DNA of 18,505 nucleotides from an uncultured Sediminicola sp. (GTDB lineage: Bacteria; Bacteroidota; Bacteroidia; Flavobacteriales; Flavobacteriaceae): NCBI GenBank assembly GCA_938039345.1, contig CALHVB010000036.1, forward strand, positions 1 to 18,505, given 5' to 3'. Below, piece by piece: positions 1 to 7,919 of this stretch (its first letter is position 1; each line of letters opens with the position of its first letter). A model generated the notes under the pieces. It ran no database searches, was not told the origin of the DNA, and was given only the letters and a program-made list of their open reading frames with translations. The translations under genes were made by a program, and so were the position numbers.

Positions 1-3000
1 GGCAAAATTATACGCATCTACACCTACTTTTTCTCCTATAATTCTACCTAAAATATCATCTGCTGGCGGATGTATACCTCCCCATATTCTAGATAAACTT
101 GTTTGATCGGAGGCGTCTCTATAGGTAGCCCATTGTAACACCACGTCTACCGAAGGTCCTTTTTCGAAAACCAAAAATTCATCCTTTCTCGCTACAAACT
201 CCCCTATACCTCCAGGAAAATACTCATCTCCAGTTAATAATGTCATTACTTCAGCAGCAGCTCTAGAATAAGTAGAGTGCCCTGATAAATACCCAGCAAA
301 AGGAGGCGTAACAAAAGATGGTCTTTGGTACGGAAACCAATCTTGTGCTAATATCCAACCTACCCCAGCTACATCTGTTGAAGCATCTGTGATAGCATCA
401 TGACCTTTCCATGCGTATAGTTTTATTTTACCAACATTTTCATCATTGTCTCCACTTAATTCATCACCCTCCTCTATTACTTCTATATACCCTTCTTTTA
501 AAGGTATTCCTCCTACATGGTAATTAGCTAAAGATTGGTCTGTACTCTGTCCTAAAGAACACATATAACGAATAGCAGAAATAGGGCGAATATAATCGTA
601 CCATCCTTTTATTCCCCATGCAGTTATTGCAGCATCGTGCATAGCCCCTGATAAAACAAAGTATGCTTTTACATCCCACTCTAAAGGGCCTAATTCATCT
701 CCTTCCCCATTAAACTTACGAACAAATAACTCATGATCATTTACATAATTAAGTATAGTAAACCAGTGCCCAGGTGGTGTTTCAGAATCTGGTCCGTCTG
801 CCCAAAACTCCGCTAAAACCCTTCCATAATCTCCCCTTGGAACCATTTGCGTTTCATAAGCCTCACCTGTTTTAGGATTCATAGTACGACCTACACTAAT
901 ATCTCCTCCATCAATTTCTTTATAAAAATTAGAATATTCATCAAAAGAGTTAGGAAACATGCTTATATCTATATTACCAATACTATTTGGAGAAATGTCC
1001 CATAAAACACCATCCGTAGGGTCTAAATGCGAACTCCACAAAGACACCAATGAGAAATTCCATTTATACAAATCACTTGATACGGTCTGATTTTGAATAT
1101 CTAACTGTGGTGGTGTACCTGGATCATGGTATACTACATAATCATTACCTGATCTATTAAATATTGTTTTATTTTCATTTGATAGAGCAAATGAGTTTAC
1201 ACTACCCCATTCTGGGCTTAAAAAACCAGGAGTATCTCCCGGAATTAAATTACCACTTTGATCTATAAACGTATTAAATGTTAATGGCTGCCAACGATTA
1301 GGGTCTACTATTCCTGTATCTTCTTCTGATATGCTAAGTATAAGTGAAGAGTTTACTGGTGTATAAAATGCATTATCATAACCTGTAGCCTCTCTAGCCC
1401 CATCAGAATTACCATAATTAATTATAGTCTCAGCAATATAATTTCCCATTGCTGCGGCCTTACCTGATTGATAATCTATACTACTATCATTTATATCGAA
1501 GCCTAGTTCACTCATAACAAAATCGAACAAAGCTAAACTCTCTTCTTTATTTGGAGAATTTCTAAAGCGATGTGTTAATACACGGTAAGCGGCATAACTC
1601 ATGGCTTTTTCTTGAGATTCTCTTTTTAATCCAAATGGGTTAAATTCTTCTAAAACACTCTCAAAACCGTTTAGTATATTCCCTAATAGATAAGGGTTTG
1701 CAACTTCATCATACACAGCCCAAGCATCATAAAGAGCTATAGATGTGTGAAACAAATTTCTAGCATGAATTGTAGGCCTAGCAAAATCTTTACGAATAGC
1801 TTCTAAAAGCGCCTCATTCCAAATTCTTGCTATAGAAACATTTTCGGGAAGACTACTTAATGTAAGATCAATTGTTATTTCTGCTAATTCTCCAATACAT
1901 TCCTCGCCCCTTTCTATTGCTGTAATTTTTCCTGTTGCTCCTAATCCCCATTTTACACTTAGAGTGTTAGTCCCTTGCCCTTTAACAATTTCTCCTCCAC
2001 TAACTGTCCAAGTAATTGTATTTTCTTCTAATCCATAAGTATATACTTCTTCTTGGTTAAATCCAGATTCTAAAGCGCCATTAATAGTAGCACTAGACGT
2101 AAAATACATGCAACTACCATTATTAGTTACCGCCAACGGGTTATAATTACAAGAATTAGGATCTGTACAACCAGCTATTTTTACGCTTGGAGTTATATTC
2201 AATATTTCAAAACCCTGCCCTTCTGTAGCCTTAATAAAAGTATTAGCTTCTATATCTTGGTACTTTTCTACTAAACCAGAAGGCCATTCTATTGTTAGCT
2301 CATTAATTATGTTACTTTCATTTAAACCAAAATGTACTGGCTTTAAGTTTTGAGACAAAAATCCAACACCGTTGTAATACCTGTATATTATACCTTCGTT
2401 AGTTTGTACACTTAGTTTTGTACCATAAGCATCTCTGTTAGACGTTGTTCCTTCTAATTTTACCTGAAACCAATTTAAATTACTTCCATTAGAAGTAGAT
2501 AATTTATTTTCATAAAAGAAGGGCTCTCTATCAGAATTGGTTACGAATAAATCTAAATCTCCATCAAAATCAAAATCAAAATCTATAACCTCAACACTTA
2601 TAGCATCTTGATTAAAACCAGACTCATCTGAAAAATCTTGTAATCTACCTCCATTCTCTTTTAAAAGGTTTTTGTAATAAAAATTAGCTTGTGGTCCAAC
2701 ATTTAAGAACCCGTTTACAACAACTAAATCTTCGTCTCCATCTAAATCAAAATCTGCAAATTTAGTTCCCCAAGCCCATCCTGTATCACCTACATTATAG
2801 GTATTAGCTACTTCAGAAAAAGTATTAGACCCTTGATTTAAAAAAAAATCATTTTCACTTATTCCTGTCGTAAAAAAATCAAAATTCCCATCATTATTTA
2901 CATCTCCAATAGCAATCCCCATATTATCGAGCATACTATCTAAACCATAAGTACTAGCCTCATCAGAAAAATTAACTCCATTATTATTAATGAATAATCT

Positions 3001-3756
3001 GTTACTTTCATCAAGATCATTTGCTACATAAAAATCTTGCCATCCATCATTATTAAAATCAAACGGTGTCATGGTAAAACTTTCTAAACTACGAAGATTA
3101 GAGATTCCAGATTCATCAGTAGTATTAGTAAATGTTCCATCTCCGTTATTCTTGTATAATCTATTACCACCACAACCATCCCATTCTGCAATATACATAT
3201 CCAAAAAACTGTCATTATCATAATCTACCCAAGTAGCACCCATATTATGACAGCCATTTGCAACTGTAAAACCAGAACTTTCTGTTACATCTATAAAAGT
3301 ACCATCTCCTTGGTTACGAAATAATTGTATTCTTCTTAAATGAGTTAAAAACAAATCTGGAAAACCATCATTATCATAATCTCCCCACGAAGCTCCAAAC
3401 TTATACCCATTAAAACCAAAAAAACCATCCCCATCTACTAAATCTATGGGCAATAGATTAATTAGTCCGGATTCTGCTGTAACATCTGTAAAAGTACCAT
3501 CATTATCATTTCTAAATAATCTACTATGCGATTTCTCAAGGTTATCTTCATCAATATCCATAGCAACCACAAAAATATCCAAGTCCAAATCTCCATCATA
3601 ATCCGCAACAGAAACACCGTTATTTTCTTCTAATACTCCTAATCCAGCTACTACTTCTATTCGCTCAAAAACCTGAGCAGACATATTACTACATAAAAAA
3701 AAGTTAATTACAGTAAAAACAATAGCGTAATATCTATTAAAAATCATCTTCAACAT
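1..3756 (-). CDS. Secreted FG-GAP/ASPIC-UnbV protein fused to a vanadium-haloperoxidase (PAP2) domain, C-terminus cut by the window edge
   Basis: The frame is open from the ATG at 3756 to base 1, giving 1252 codons without a stop. An in-frame ATG at 3747 is an alternative start. A signal peptide ends near SAQ (residues 26-28). Residues about 46-416 carry at least seven FG-GAP/VCBS calcium loops such as DYDGDLDLD and DFDLDGDED. An ASPIC/UnbV domain follows at about 428-512 and a GCTDPNSCNYNP motif at 529-540. A PKD-like beta module lies at about 563-616. From about 635 onward the protein is a vanadium-dependent haloperoxidase/PAP2 domain. It has the full site: K1050-x6-R1057-P, L-S1158-G-H1160 and S-R1223-x5-H1229-x3-D. 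These are the vanadate or phosphate ligands and the catalytic histidines. The usual PSGH proline is leucine. Halide specificity, or phosphatase activity, cannot be read from the sequence. The protein is probably exported; a type IX sorting domain, if any, would lie beyond the left edge. Confidence 0.85.
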   Translation of the reverse strand, partial: MLKMIFNRYYAIVFTVINFFLCSNMSAQVFERIEVVAGLGVLEENNGVSVADYDGDLDLDIFVVAMDIDEDNLEKSHSRLFRNDNDGTFTDVTAESGLINLLPIDLVDGDGFFGFNGYKFGASWGDYDNDGFPDLFLTHLRRIQLFRNQGDGTFIDVTESSGFTVANGCHNMGATWVDYDNDSFLDMYIAEWDGCGGNRLYKNNGDGTFTNTTDESGISNLRSLESFTMTPFDFNNDGWQDFYVANDLDESNRLFINNNGVNFSDEASTYGLDSMLDNMGIAIGDVNNDGNFDFFTTGISENDFFLNQGSNTFSEVANTYNVGDTGWAWGTKFADFDLDGDEDLVVVNGFLNVGPQANFYYKNLLKENGGRLQDFSDESGFNQDAISVEVIDFDFDFDGDLDLFVTNSDREPFFYENKLSTSNGSNLNWFQVKLEGTTSNRDAYGTKLSVQTNEGIIYRYYNGVGFLSQNLKPVHFGLNESNIINELTIEWPSGLVEKYQDIEANTFIKATEGQGFEILNITPSVKIAGCTDPNSCNYNPLAVTNNGSCMYFTSSATINGALESGFNQEEVYTYGLEENTITWTVSGGEIVKGQGTNTLSVKWGLGATGKITAIERGEECIGELAEITIDLTLSSLPENVSIARIWNEALLEAIRKDFARPTIHARNLFHTSIALYDAWAVYDEVANPYLLGNILNGFESVLEEFNPFGLKRESQEKAMSYAAYRVLTHRFRNSPNKEESLALFDFVMSELGFDINDSSIDYQSGKAAAMGNYIAETIINYGNSDGAREATGYDNAFYTPVNSSLILSISEEDTGIVDPNRWQPLTFNTFIDQSGNLIPGDTPGFLSPEWGSVNSFALSNENKTIFNRSGNDYVVYHDPGTPPQLDIQNQTVSSDLYKWNFSLVSLWSSHLDPTDGVLWDISPNSIGNIDISMFPNSFDEYSNFYKEIDGGDISVGRTMNPKTGEAYETQMVPRGDYGRVLAEFWADGPDSETPPGHWFTILNYVNDHELFVRKFNGEGDELGPLEWDVKAYFVLSGAMHDAAITAWGIKGWYDYIRPISAIRYMCSLGQSTDQSLANYHVGGIPLKEGYIEVIEEGDELSGDNDENVGKIKLYAWKGHDAITDASTDVAGVGWILAQDWFPYQRPSFVTPPFAGYLSGHSTYSRAAAEVMTLLTGDEYFPGGIGEFVARKDEFLVFEKGPSVDVVLQWATYRDASDQTSLSRIWGGIHPPADDILGRIIGEKVGVDAYNFA

Positions 3757-3823
3757 AATCTACATTTATAAGGGTTATTTTTTACCCAAGGGAAACAATT
3801 TACTAATAATTTTATAGTTATCG

Positions 3824-3831
3824 TATTTTTG
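3824..3831 (+). promoter_or_regulatory. Candidate -7 promoter element of recX
   Basis: TATTTTTG matches the Bacteroidota -7 consensus TAnnTTTG exactly and ends 13 bases before the recX ATG. Transcription would then start a few bases downstream, leaving a very short leader. No clear -33 TTG is visible at the expected distance, so the call rests on the octamer and its position. Confidence 0.4.
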
Positions 3832-3844
3832 CACTATATAAAAT

Positions 3845-4324
3845 ATGAACAACAACTCTAAATTCTATACTCTACATGAAGCTACTAAAAAACTAGAAAG
3901 CTTTTGTGCATACCAAGAACGTTGCCACACAGAAGTAATACAAAAACTAAAAAACATGCGTATGATACCTGAAGCTATTGATGTTATTGTTACGCACCTT
4001 ATACAAGAAAATTATTTAAACGAGGAGCGCTTTGCTGTAAGTTTTGCAAGAGGGAAGTTTCGAATTAAAAAATGGGGAAGAAATAGAATTAAATTAGAAT
4101 TAAAAAAAAGAGAAATTTCTAAATACAATATAAACAAAGCACTAAAAGAGATAAATAATTCTGAATACTTAGAAACTTTTAACCTTATAGCCGAAAAAAA
4201 GGCCGCACTAATTACAGAGCAAAACACTCAAAAACAAAGAAAAAAATTAACCGATTATTTATTGTACAGAGGATGGGAAAGTAATTTAGTTTATGCTAAA
4301 GTAATGGATTTATATCCTTACTAG
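3845..4324 (+). CDS. recX: Regulatory protein RecX
   Basis: This 159-residue protein has the usual RecX size and consists of repeated three-helix units. The pattern LxxLxxxxYLNEERFAxSFARGKxRxKKWGxxRI around residues 47-82 is typical of the family. RecX binds RecA filaments and limits strand exchange and SOS activity. It stands alone, divergent from the large secreted protein, and recA is not in the window. The start codon is the first ATG after a -7 element. There is no Shine-Dalgarno sequence. Convergent transcription with the downstream lipoprotein gene begins within 145 bases. Confidence 0.9.
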   Translation: MNNNSKFYTLHEATKKLESFCAYQERCHTEVIQKLKNMRMIPEAIDVIVTHLIQENYLNEERFAVSFARGKFRIKKWGRNRIKLELKKREISKYNINKALKEINNSEYLETFNLIAEKKAALITEQNTQKQRKKLTDYLLYRGWESNLVYAKVMDLYPY

Positions 4325-4439
4325 TACAAAATACCCTACTACCTTCTTCCAAAAAAAGAAAAAAGTCCCCTTAACTACATTAATCCCTTTATGGTTGTAA
4401 TAATGAAGGTAGCCCAGGTATTTAACAACTAAACACTAA

Positions 4440-4454
4440 TCAATTAAAAATTGA
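4440..4454 (-). terminator. Weak AT-rich inverted repeat, possible terminator
   Basis: TCAATT-AAA-AATTGA forms a 6-bp stem with a 3-base loop. It lies between the convergent ends of recX (4324) and the lipoprotein gene (4468). There is no GC core and only short T-runs nearby, so it may not work as an intrinsic terminator. Confidence 0.22.
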
Positions 4455-4467
4455 CTAAACTATTAAA

Positions 4468-5189
4468 CTATTCTGTTTTAAAACTCCAAACAGGACCAAT
4501 TGTAGCAGCGCCATTACCATCTTTTACCACAATTTTCCAATAATACGTTGTTGCAGCATCTAATGATGAAGCAGTATATTTTTTTTCAGATTGCTCCATT
4601 GAAACTGTAGTTATTGGAGGGTTATCTAGGCCTAAATAAACATCGTATGCTAAAACATCATCTACGTCTACATCACTAGATGCCCATGATAGTAAAACAG
4701 ATGCATTATTTATTACCTCATCTATTTCTGGGGAGATAACTGCTGGCGAAAAAGGCAAATGATTTACCTCTCCAAGACCCTCTGTATACAATTGAAAAAC
4801 ATCCGAAAAATCACTTTCTTTACTCTTACTATCTACTGCTTTAACCCTCCAATAATAAGCAATACCTTTATCTAAAAGAATTTTTTTATTAGTTGCAGAA
4901 AATCATCAAAGCTATGTGTAAGTTCTTTAAACTGGTTATCTGTAGATAACTCTAATACATATTTTATAGCATCTCCTTCTTCATCTGTTGATGCTCCCCA
5001 ATCAAAAGTTAAATTATTATCTATACACAATAAATTATTAGTTGGATTAGATAAACTTGGTATTGATGGGGCAGTATTTGCTGTTGGATTATCATCGTCT
5101 GAACCGGAACCGGAACCGCTTGCGTCACCACTACTACTACACGAGAATAATACTACACTAAAAAAGGTAATTAATATATAGTTTTTCAT
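4468..5189 (-). pseudogene. Lipoprotein with fibronectin-III-like domains, interrupted by a frameshift
   Basis: The first part (5189 to a TAG at 4872) starts with a lipoprotein signal whose lipobox is LFSC, with C17 lipidated. An SGSGSGSDDD linker follows, then a beta-sandwich module of the Flavobacterial type (FDWGASTDEEGD, YVLELSTDNQF). The continuation lies in another frame and includes GIAYYWRVKAVDSKSKES, a classic FN3-like strand pattern. It then runs into the segment from 4791 to 4468, which holds a second such domain (SWASSDVDVDD, TTYYWKIVVKDG). One missing T in 4899-4902 or one missing A in 4881-4887 would restore a single protein of about 240 residues. This may be a true mutation, a sequencing error or recoding at the A7 run. 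The gene lies 29 bases behind the secreted-protein gene at 5219 and is probably cotranscribed with it. Its function is unknown; surface ligand or glycan binding is a guess. Confidence 0.7.
5101..5118 (-). repeat. Three tandem copies of a GAACCG hexamer
   Basis: Three perfect 6-bp copies on the plus strand encode the Gly-Ser linker (SGSGSG) just after the lipidated cysteine of the frameshifted lipoprotein. Copy number could vary by slippage without breaking the frame, changing linker length by two residues per unit. Confidence 0.7.
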
Positions 5190-5218
5190 CTGACAGCTAT
5201 TTTTTATTATTAATGTTG

Positions 5219-5572
5219 CTATTTTTTTATAATTTTTATAGATATAAGTTTTTCAAATTGTAAAACTCCAAGATATATACCTGTTAACATAGAAGTTAAG
5301 TCTATTCTTGTTTTCTCATCCCAGTTAGCATACAACAAAAACATTTTTGCTGTTTGTACTGTCATTTTTTCTTTTAGAACATCAAACCCTTCATTTTTAG
5401 CATCTACAATAAGTCCTTCTAAAGTTGCTAATTTAGCATTTGCTTGTTCTTCTTTTCCTATAAATTCTTCAATCTTTATTATAGGAACACTTACTTGCGC
5501 CATCCCTGCAAAAGAAAAAGTTAATAACAGTATAAAAAGTGATTTTATTTTAAAATTATATTTTGCATTCAT
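5219..5572 (-). CDS. Small secreted protein of unknown function
   Basis: I do not recognise this gene. The frame is open from an ATG at 5605, but the ATG at 5572 is preferred. That start gives a clean signal peptide (MNAKYNFKIKSLFILLLTF, cleaved near GMAQ), and the upstream bases hold a promoter-like sequence. The mature part is about 90 residues, mostly helical and charged (KLATLEGLIVDAKNEGFD, KEKMTVQTAKMFLLYANWDE). It ends in a basic tail, KIIKK. A short helical segment directly after a signal peptide could be the N-terminal remnant of a larger secreted enzyme, though no continuation is visible in other frames. The lipoprotein gene starts 29 bases downstream, suggesting a two-gene operon. 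Confidence 0.6.
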   Translation of the reverse strand: MNAKYNFKIKSLFILLLTFSFAGMAQVSVPIIKIEEFIGKEEQANAKLATLEGLIVDAKNEGFDVLKEKMTVQTAKMFLLYANWDEKTRIDLTSMLTGIYLGVLQFEKLISIKIIKK

Positions 5573-5575
5573 AAT

Positions 5576-5606
5576 TACAAAGTATAAATAATTACACTCT
5601 TGCAAT
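5576..5606 (-). promoter_or_regulatory. Possible promoter of the secreted protein/lipoprotein pair
   Basis: On the minus strand a TTG is followed after 16 bases by TATACTTTG, which resembles the Bacteroidota -33/-7 pair although the -7 spacing is one base off consensus. The ATG at 5572 follows within a few bases, so the transcript would be nearly leaderless. This favours 5572 over 5605 as the start. Confidence 0.3.
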
Positions 5607-5728
5607 ATCTATAAAATGAACGCATGTAGTGTATTTATGCGTAAAATAAATATAGTTGTGAGTAAAAAAACGTTGAATAGGTGCTTTTATAACCGATTTT
5701 AAATAGAAAGTAATATTTTATATACTGC

Positions 5729-6583
5729 TTATAATCGATTATTAGTCTTTAGAATTGCTTGTTTATTTTTCCAATCTATCCACTTCTGACCTCTTATTCT
5801 TCTCATTAAATTATCAAAATAACGAAGGATAAAAATATTATATGCCGCAGTAATAAAATTTTTAGGATTACGCGTAACTGCTCGTAAACTCATAGAAAAG
5901 CCTGGAGTAATATATTTCATGTAATGCCAATATCCTTCTGGCATATACAAAGCCTCTCCATGGTTTAAATCTGTTTTATACCCATTTGCTTTCTTTAATG
6001 CAGGCCATTTATCATAATCAGGATTAGAAAAATCTATGCTTTCGTGTGTAATAATAGCGTGTGGTACTTTATATAAAAATTTACTCTCTGATTGAGAAAA
6101 TAAAATAATCTCCTTTTTTCCTTCAAAATGAAAATGAAGAATATTAGACAAGTCTAAATCGTAGTGCATAAAAGTATACGAATCTTTACCGCCAAAAAAT
6201 AACATGGGTACTCCTTTTAATAGTTTTAAACCTATTTTAGGAATTTTATAATCTTCTTGTAATTTAGGCACCTCTTTTAAAAGGTTCCAAAGAAAAATAC
6301 GGAATTTAGTAGGCTCAGATTTTAACAAATCTATATAATCTCCCATTTTCATTTTTGCATGGGGTTCATTAAAACCATCTTTATAATCTACAGGTCTATC
6401 ATCGTATAAAGGCACAACAATATCTTTTGCCTCCTGTTTCATATAATCCAAATTCCACTTGGTATATGCTGGCCAATCTTCTATAAGCGACTCAATTACC
6501 ACTGGTTTTTGAGGCTTATAATAGTGTTCTAAAAAGTCTTCCTTCGTAATTGTTTTTACTCTAGGAATTTCTTGTAAGTTCAA
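5729..6583 (-). CDS. Cupin-like (JmjC-type) Fe(II)/2-oxoglutarate oxygenase
   Basis: This 284-residue protein of the cupin_8/JmjC-like family starts with the typical KPVVIESLIEDWPAY segment (residues 26-40). The iron-binding triad is visible: H140-x-D142 in FMHYDLD and H220 in PEGYWHY. K157 in GKKEIILF is a candidate 2-oxoglutarate contact. Relatives hydroxylate proteins or small molecules; the substrate here is unknown. The gene starts 45 bases after the bioB stop on the same strand, so it is probably cotranscribed with bioB. That does not prove a role in biotin synthesis. The C-terminus is basic (RRIRGQKWIDWKNK). Confidence 0.8.
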   Translation of the reverse strand: MNLQEIPRVKTITKEDFLEHYYKPQKPVVIESLIEDWPAYTKWNLDYMKQEAKDIVVPLYDDRPVDYKDGFNEPHAKMKMGDYIDLLKSEPTKFRIFLWNLLKEVPKLQEDYKIPKIGLKLLKGVPMLFFGGKDSYTFMHYDLDLSNILHFHFEGKKEIILFSQSESKFLYKVPHAIITHESIDFSNPDYDKWPALKKANGYKTDLNHGEALYMPEGYWHYMKYITPGFSMSLRAVTRNPKNFITAAYNIFILRYFDNLMRRIRGQKWIDWKNKQAILKTNNRL

Positions 6584-6628
6584 TAGGTTTTGCTTTCTAT
6601 TTTTCCAAATATAATAAATAAAGAAAAA

Positions 6629-7723
6629 TTACTCCGCCAATTTTGCTTTTGCTTTAGCAGCTTCGTTACGCTCTATTTTATGTTCTGGTCTTGTCCATTT
6701 TGGCTTCTCTCCCAGAGACGAAAATTTAGAATCTTTTGCTTCTACTGTTTTAGGCTGAGATACTTTCGTAAATGGTTTTTGTGGATTTAAACCTAGTAAT
6801 TTAAACATTGCCATATCCTCATTAACATCTGGATTTGGCGTAGTTAAAAGCTTATCACCTGCAAAAATAGAATTAGCACCTGCAAAGAAACACATTGCTT
6901 GTCCTTCCCTACTCATATCAGTACGCCCTGCAGATAATCTAACCTGCGTTTGTGGCATTATAATACGTGTAGTTGCAACCATACGTATCATATCCCAAAT
7001 AGGAACTGGTTCTATTTCTTCCATTGGAGTTCCTTCTACTGCTACTAATGCATTAATTGGCACAGATTCTGGTTGCGGATCTAATGTAGATAAAGCTACT
7101 AACATACCTGCTCTATCCTCTACTTTTTCTCCCATACCAATAATACCGCCACTACAAACAGTTACATTACTTTTACGAACATTATCTATAGTATCTAAAC
7201 GGTCTTTAAAAGCTCTTGTAGAAATTACATCTTTATAATAATCTTCAGAAGTATCTAAGTTATGATTATAAGCATACAAACCAGCTTCTGCTAAACGTTG
7301 TGCTTGGTTCTCTGTGATCATACCTAATGTACAACACACTTCCATGTCTAATTTGTTAATGGTACGTACCATTTCTAAAACATTATCGAACTCAGGGCCA
7401 TCTTTTACGTTTCTCCATGCTGCTCCCATACACACTCTAGAACTACCCGAAGATTTAGCTCTTAAAGCTTGCGCTTTTACCTGCTGCACAGACATTAAAT
7501 CGTTACCCTCTATATCTGTATGGTAACGTGCCGCTTGCGGGCAATAGCCACAATCTTCTGGACAACCACCTGTTTTTATAGATAACAAGGTAGATACCTG
7601 TACTGTATTGGGGTCGTGGTATTCTCTATGAATCGTTGCCGCTTCGTATAATAAATCCATTAAAGGTTTATTATAAACATCTAATATTTCTTGTTTCGTC
7701 CAATTATGTCTTGTCTCACTCAT
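6629..7723 (-). CDS. bioB: Biotin synthase
   Basis: BioB is a radical-SAM enzyme that inserts sulfur into dethiobiotin, the last step of biotin synthesis. The SAM [4Fe-4S] motif C54-x3-C58-x2-C61 lies in GGCPEDCGYCPQ. Ligands expected for the [2Fe-2S] cluster are present as C98 (RVCMGAAWR), C130 or C131 (EVCCTLG) and C190 (TVCSGG). NHNLDTSEDYY and SAGRTDMS are also family signatures. A tail of about 45 residues rich in Lys, Ala and Glu follows the conserved core and has no obvious catalytic role. The gene lies several kb from bioA, bioD and bioF on the same strand, with the oxygenase gene directly downstream. The leader contains a -7 element. Confidence 0.97.
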   Translation of the reverse strand: MSETRHNWTKQEILDVYNKPLMDLLYEAATIHREYHDPNTVQVSTLLSIKTGGCPEDCGYCPQAARYHTDIEGNDLMSVQQVKAQALRAKSSGSSRVCMGAAWRNVKDGPEFDNVLEMVRTINKLDMEVCCTLGMITENQAQRLAEAGLYAYNHNLDTSEDYYKDVISTRAFKDRLDTIDNVRKSNVTVCSGGIIGMGEKVEDRAGMLVALSTLDPQPESVPINALVAVEGTPMEEIEPVPIWDMIRMVATTRIIMPQTQVRLSAGRTDMSREGQAMCFFAGANSIFAGDKLLTTPNPDVNEDMAMFKLLGLNPQKPFTKVSQPKTVEAKDSKFSSLGEKPKWTRPEHKIERNEAAKAKAKLAE

Positions 7724-7746
7724 AACATTAAAATACTTATGCGGGT

Positions 7747-7754
7747 CAAAAATA
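7747..7754 (-). promoter_or_regulatory. Candidate -7 promoter element of bioB
   Basis: TATTTTTG on the minus strand matches TAnnTTTG exactly and ends 23 bases before the bioB ATG. The same octamer precedes recX and bioF. No clear -33 TTG is seen, and no BirA-type biotin operator palindrome is visible around it. Confidence 0.45.
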
Positions 7755-7838
7755 ACGGAATTAGATCAGAAAATTTAGTTTAACATTTAAATATTATTAT
7801 TAAAAATAGAAATGACCCTTTTTAAGCATTATCAAAAT

Positions 7839-7874
7839 ATTAATTAATCATATGTGTTACACATTAGCATATGC
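7839..7874. promoter_or_regulatory. Cluster of palindromes between bioB and the GH16 gene
   Basis: ATTAATTAAT (7839-7848), ATGTGT-T-ACACAT (7852-7864) and GCATATGC (7867-7874) are consecutive perfect palindromes. CATATG occurs at 7849-7854 and again at 7868-7873. They lie 46 bases or more upstream of the GH16 start, well placed for a regulator acting on GH16, on bioB or on both. The density exceeds what the surrounding AT-rich DNA shows, but no known operator is recognised. Confidence 0.4.
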
Positions 7875-7919
7875 CTTATACTATAGATTTAGCATACTAT
7901 TTACTTTTACATTGTAAAA

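Noticed and set aside
5573..5605. Earlier ATG for the small secreted protein
   Set aside because: It would put 11 residues before a normal signal peptide and run through the promoter-like sequence.
5731..5742. Perfect palindrome ATAATCGATTAT
   Set aside because: It lies in the last codons of the oxygenase gene, has no T-run after it and is short enough to arise by chance in AT-rich DNA.
7724..7919. BirA-type biotin operator or a riboswitch upstream of bioB
   Set aside because: No TTGTWAACC-type half-site pair was found, and there is no structured leader of riboswitch size.
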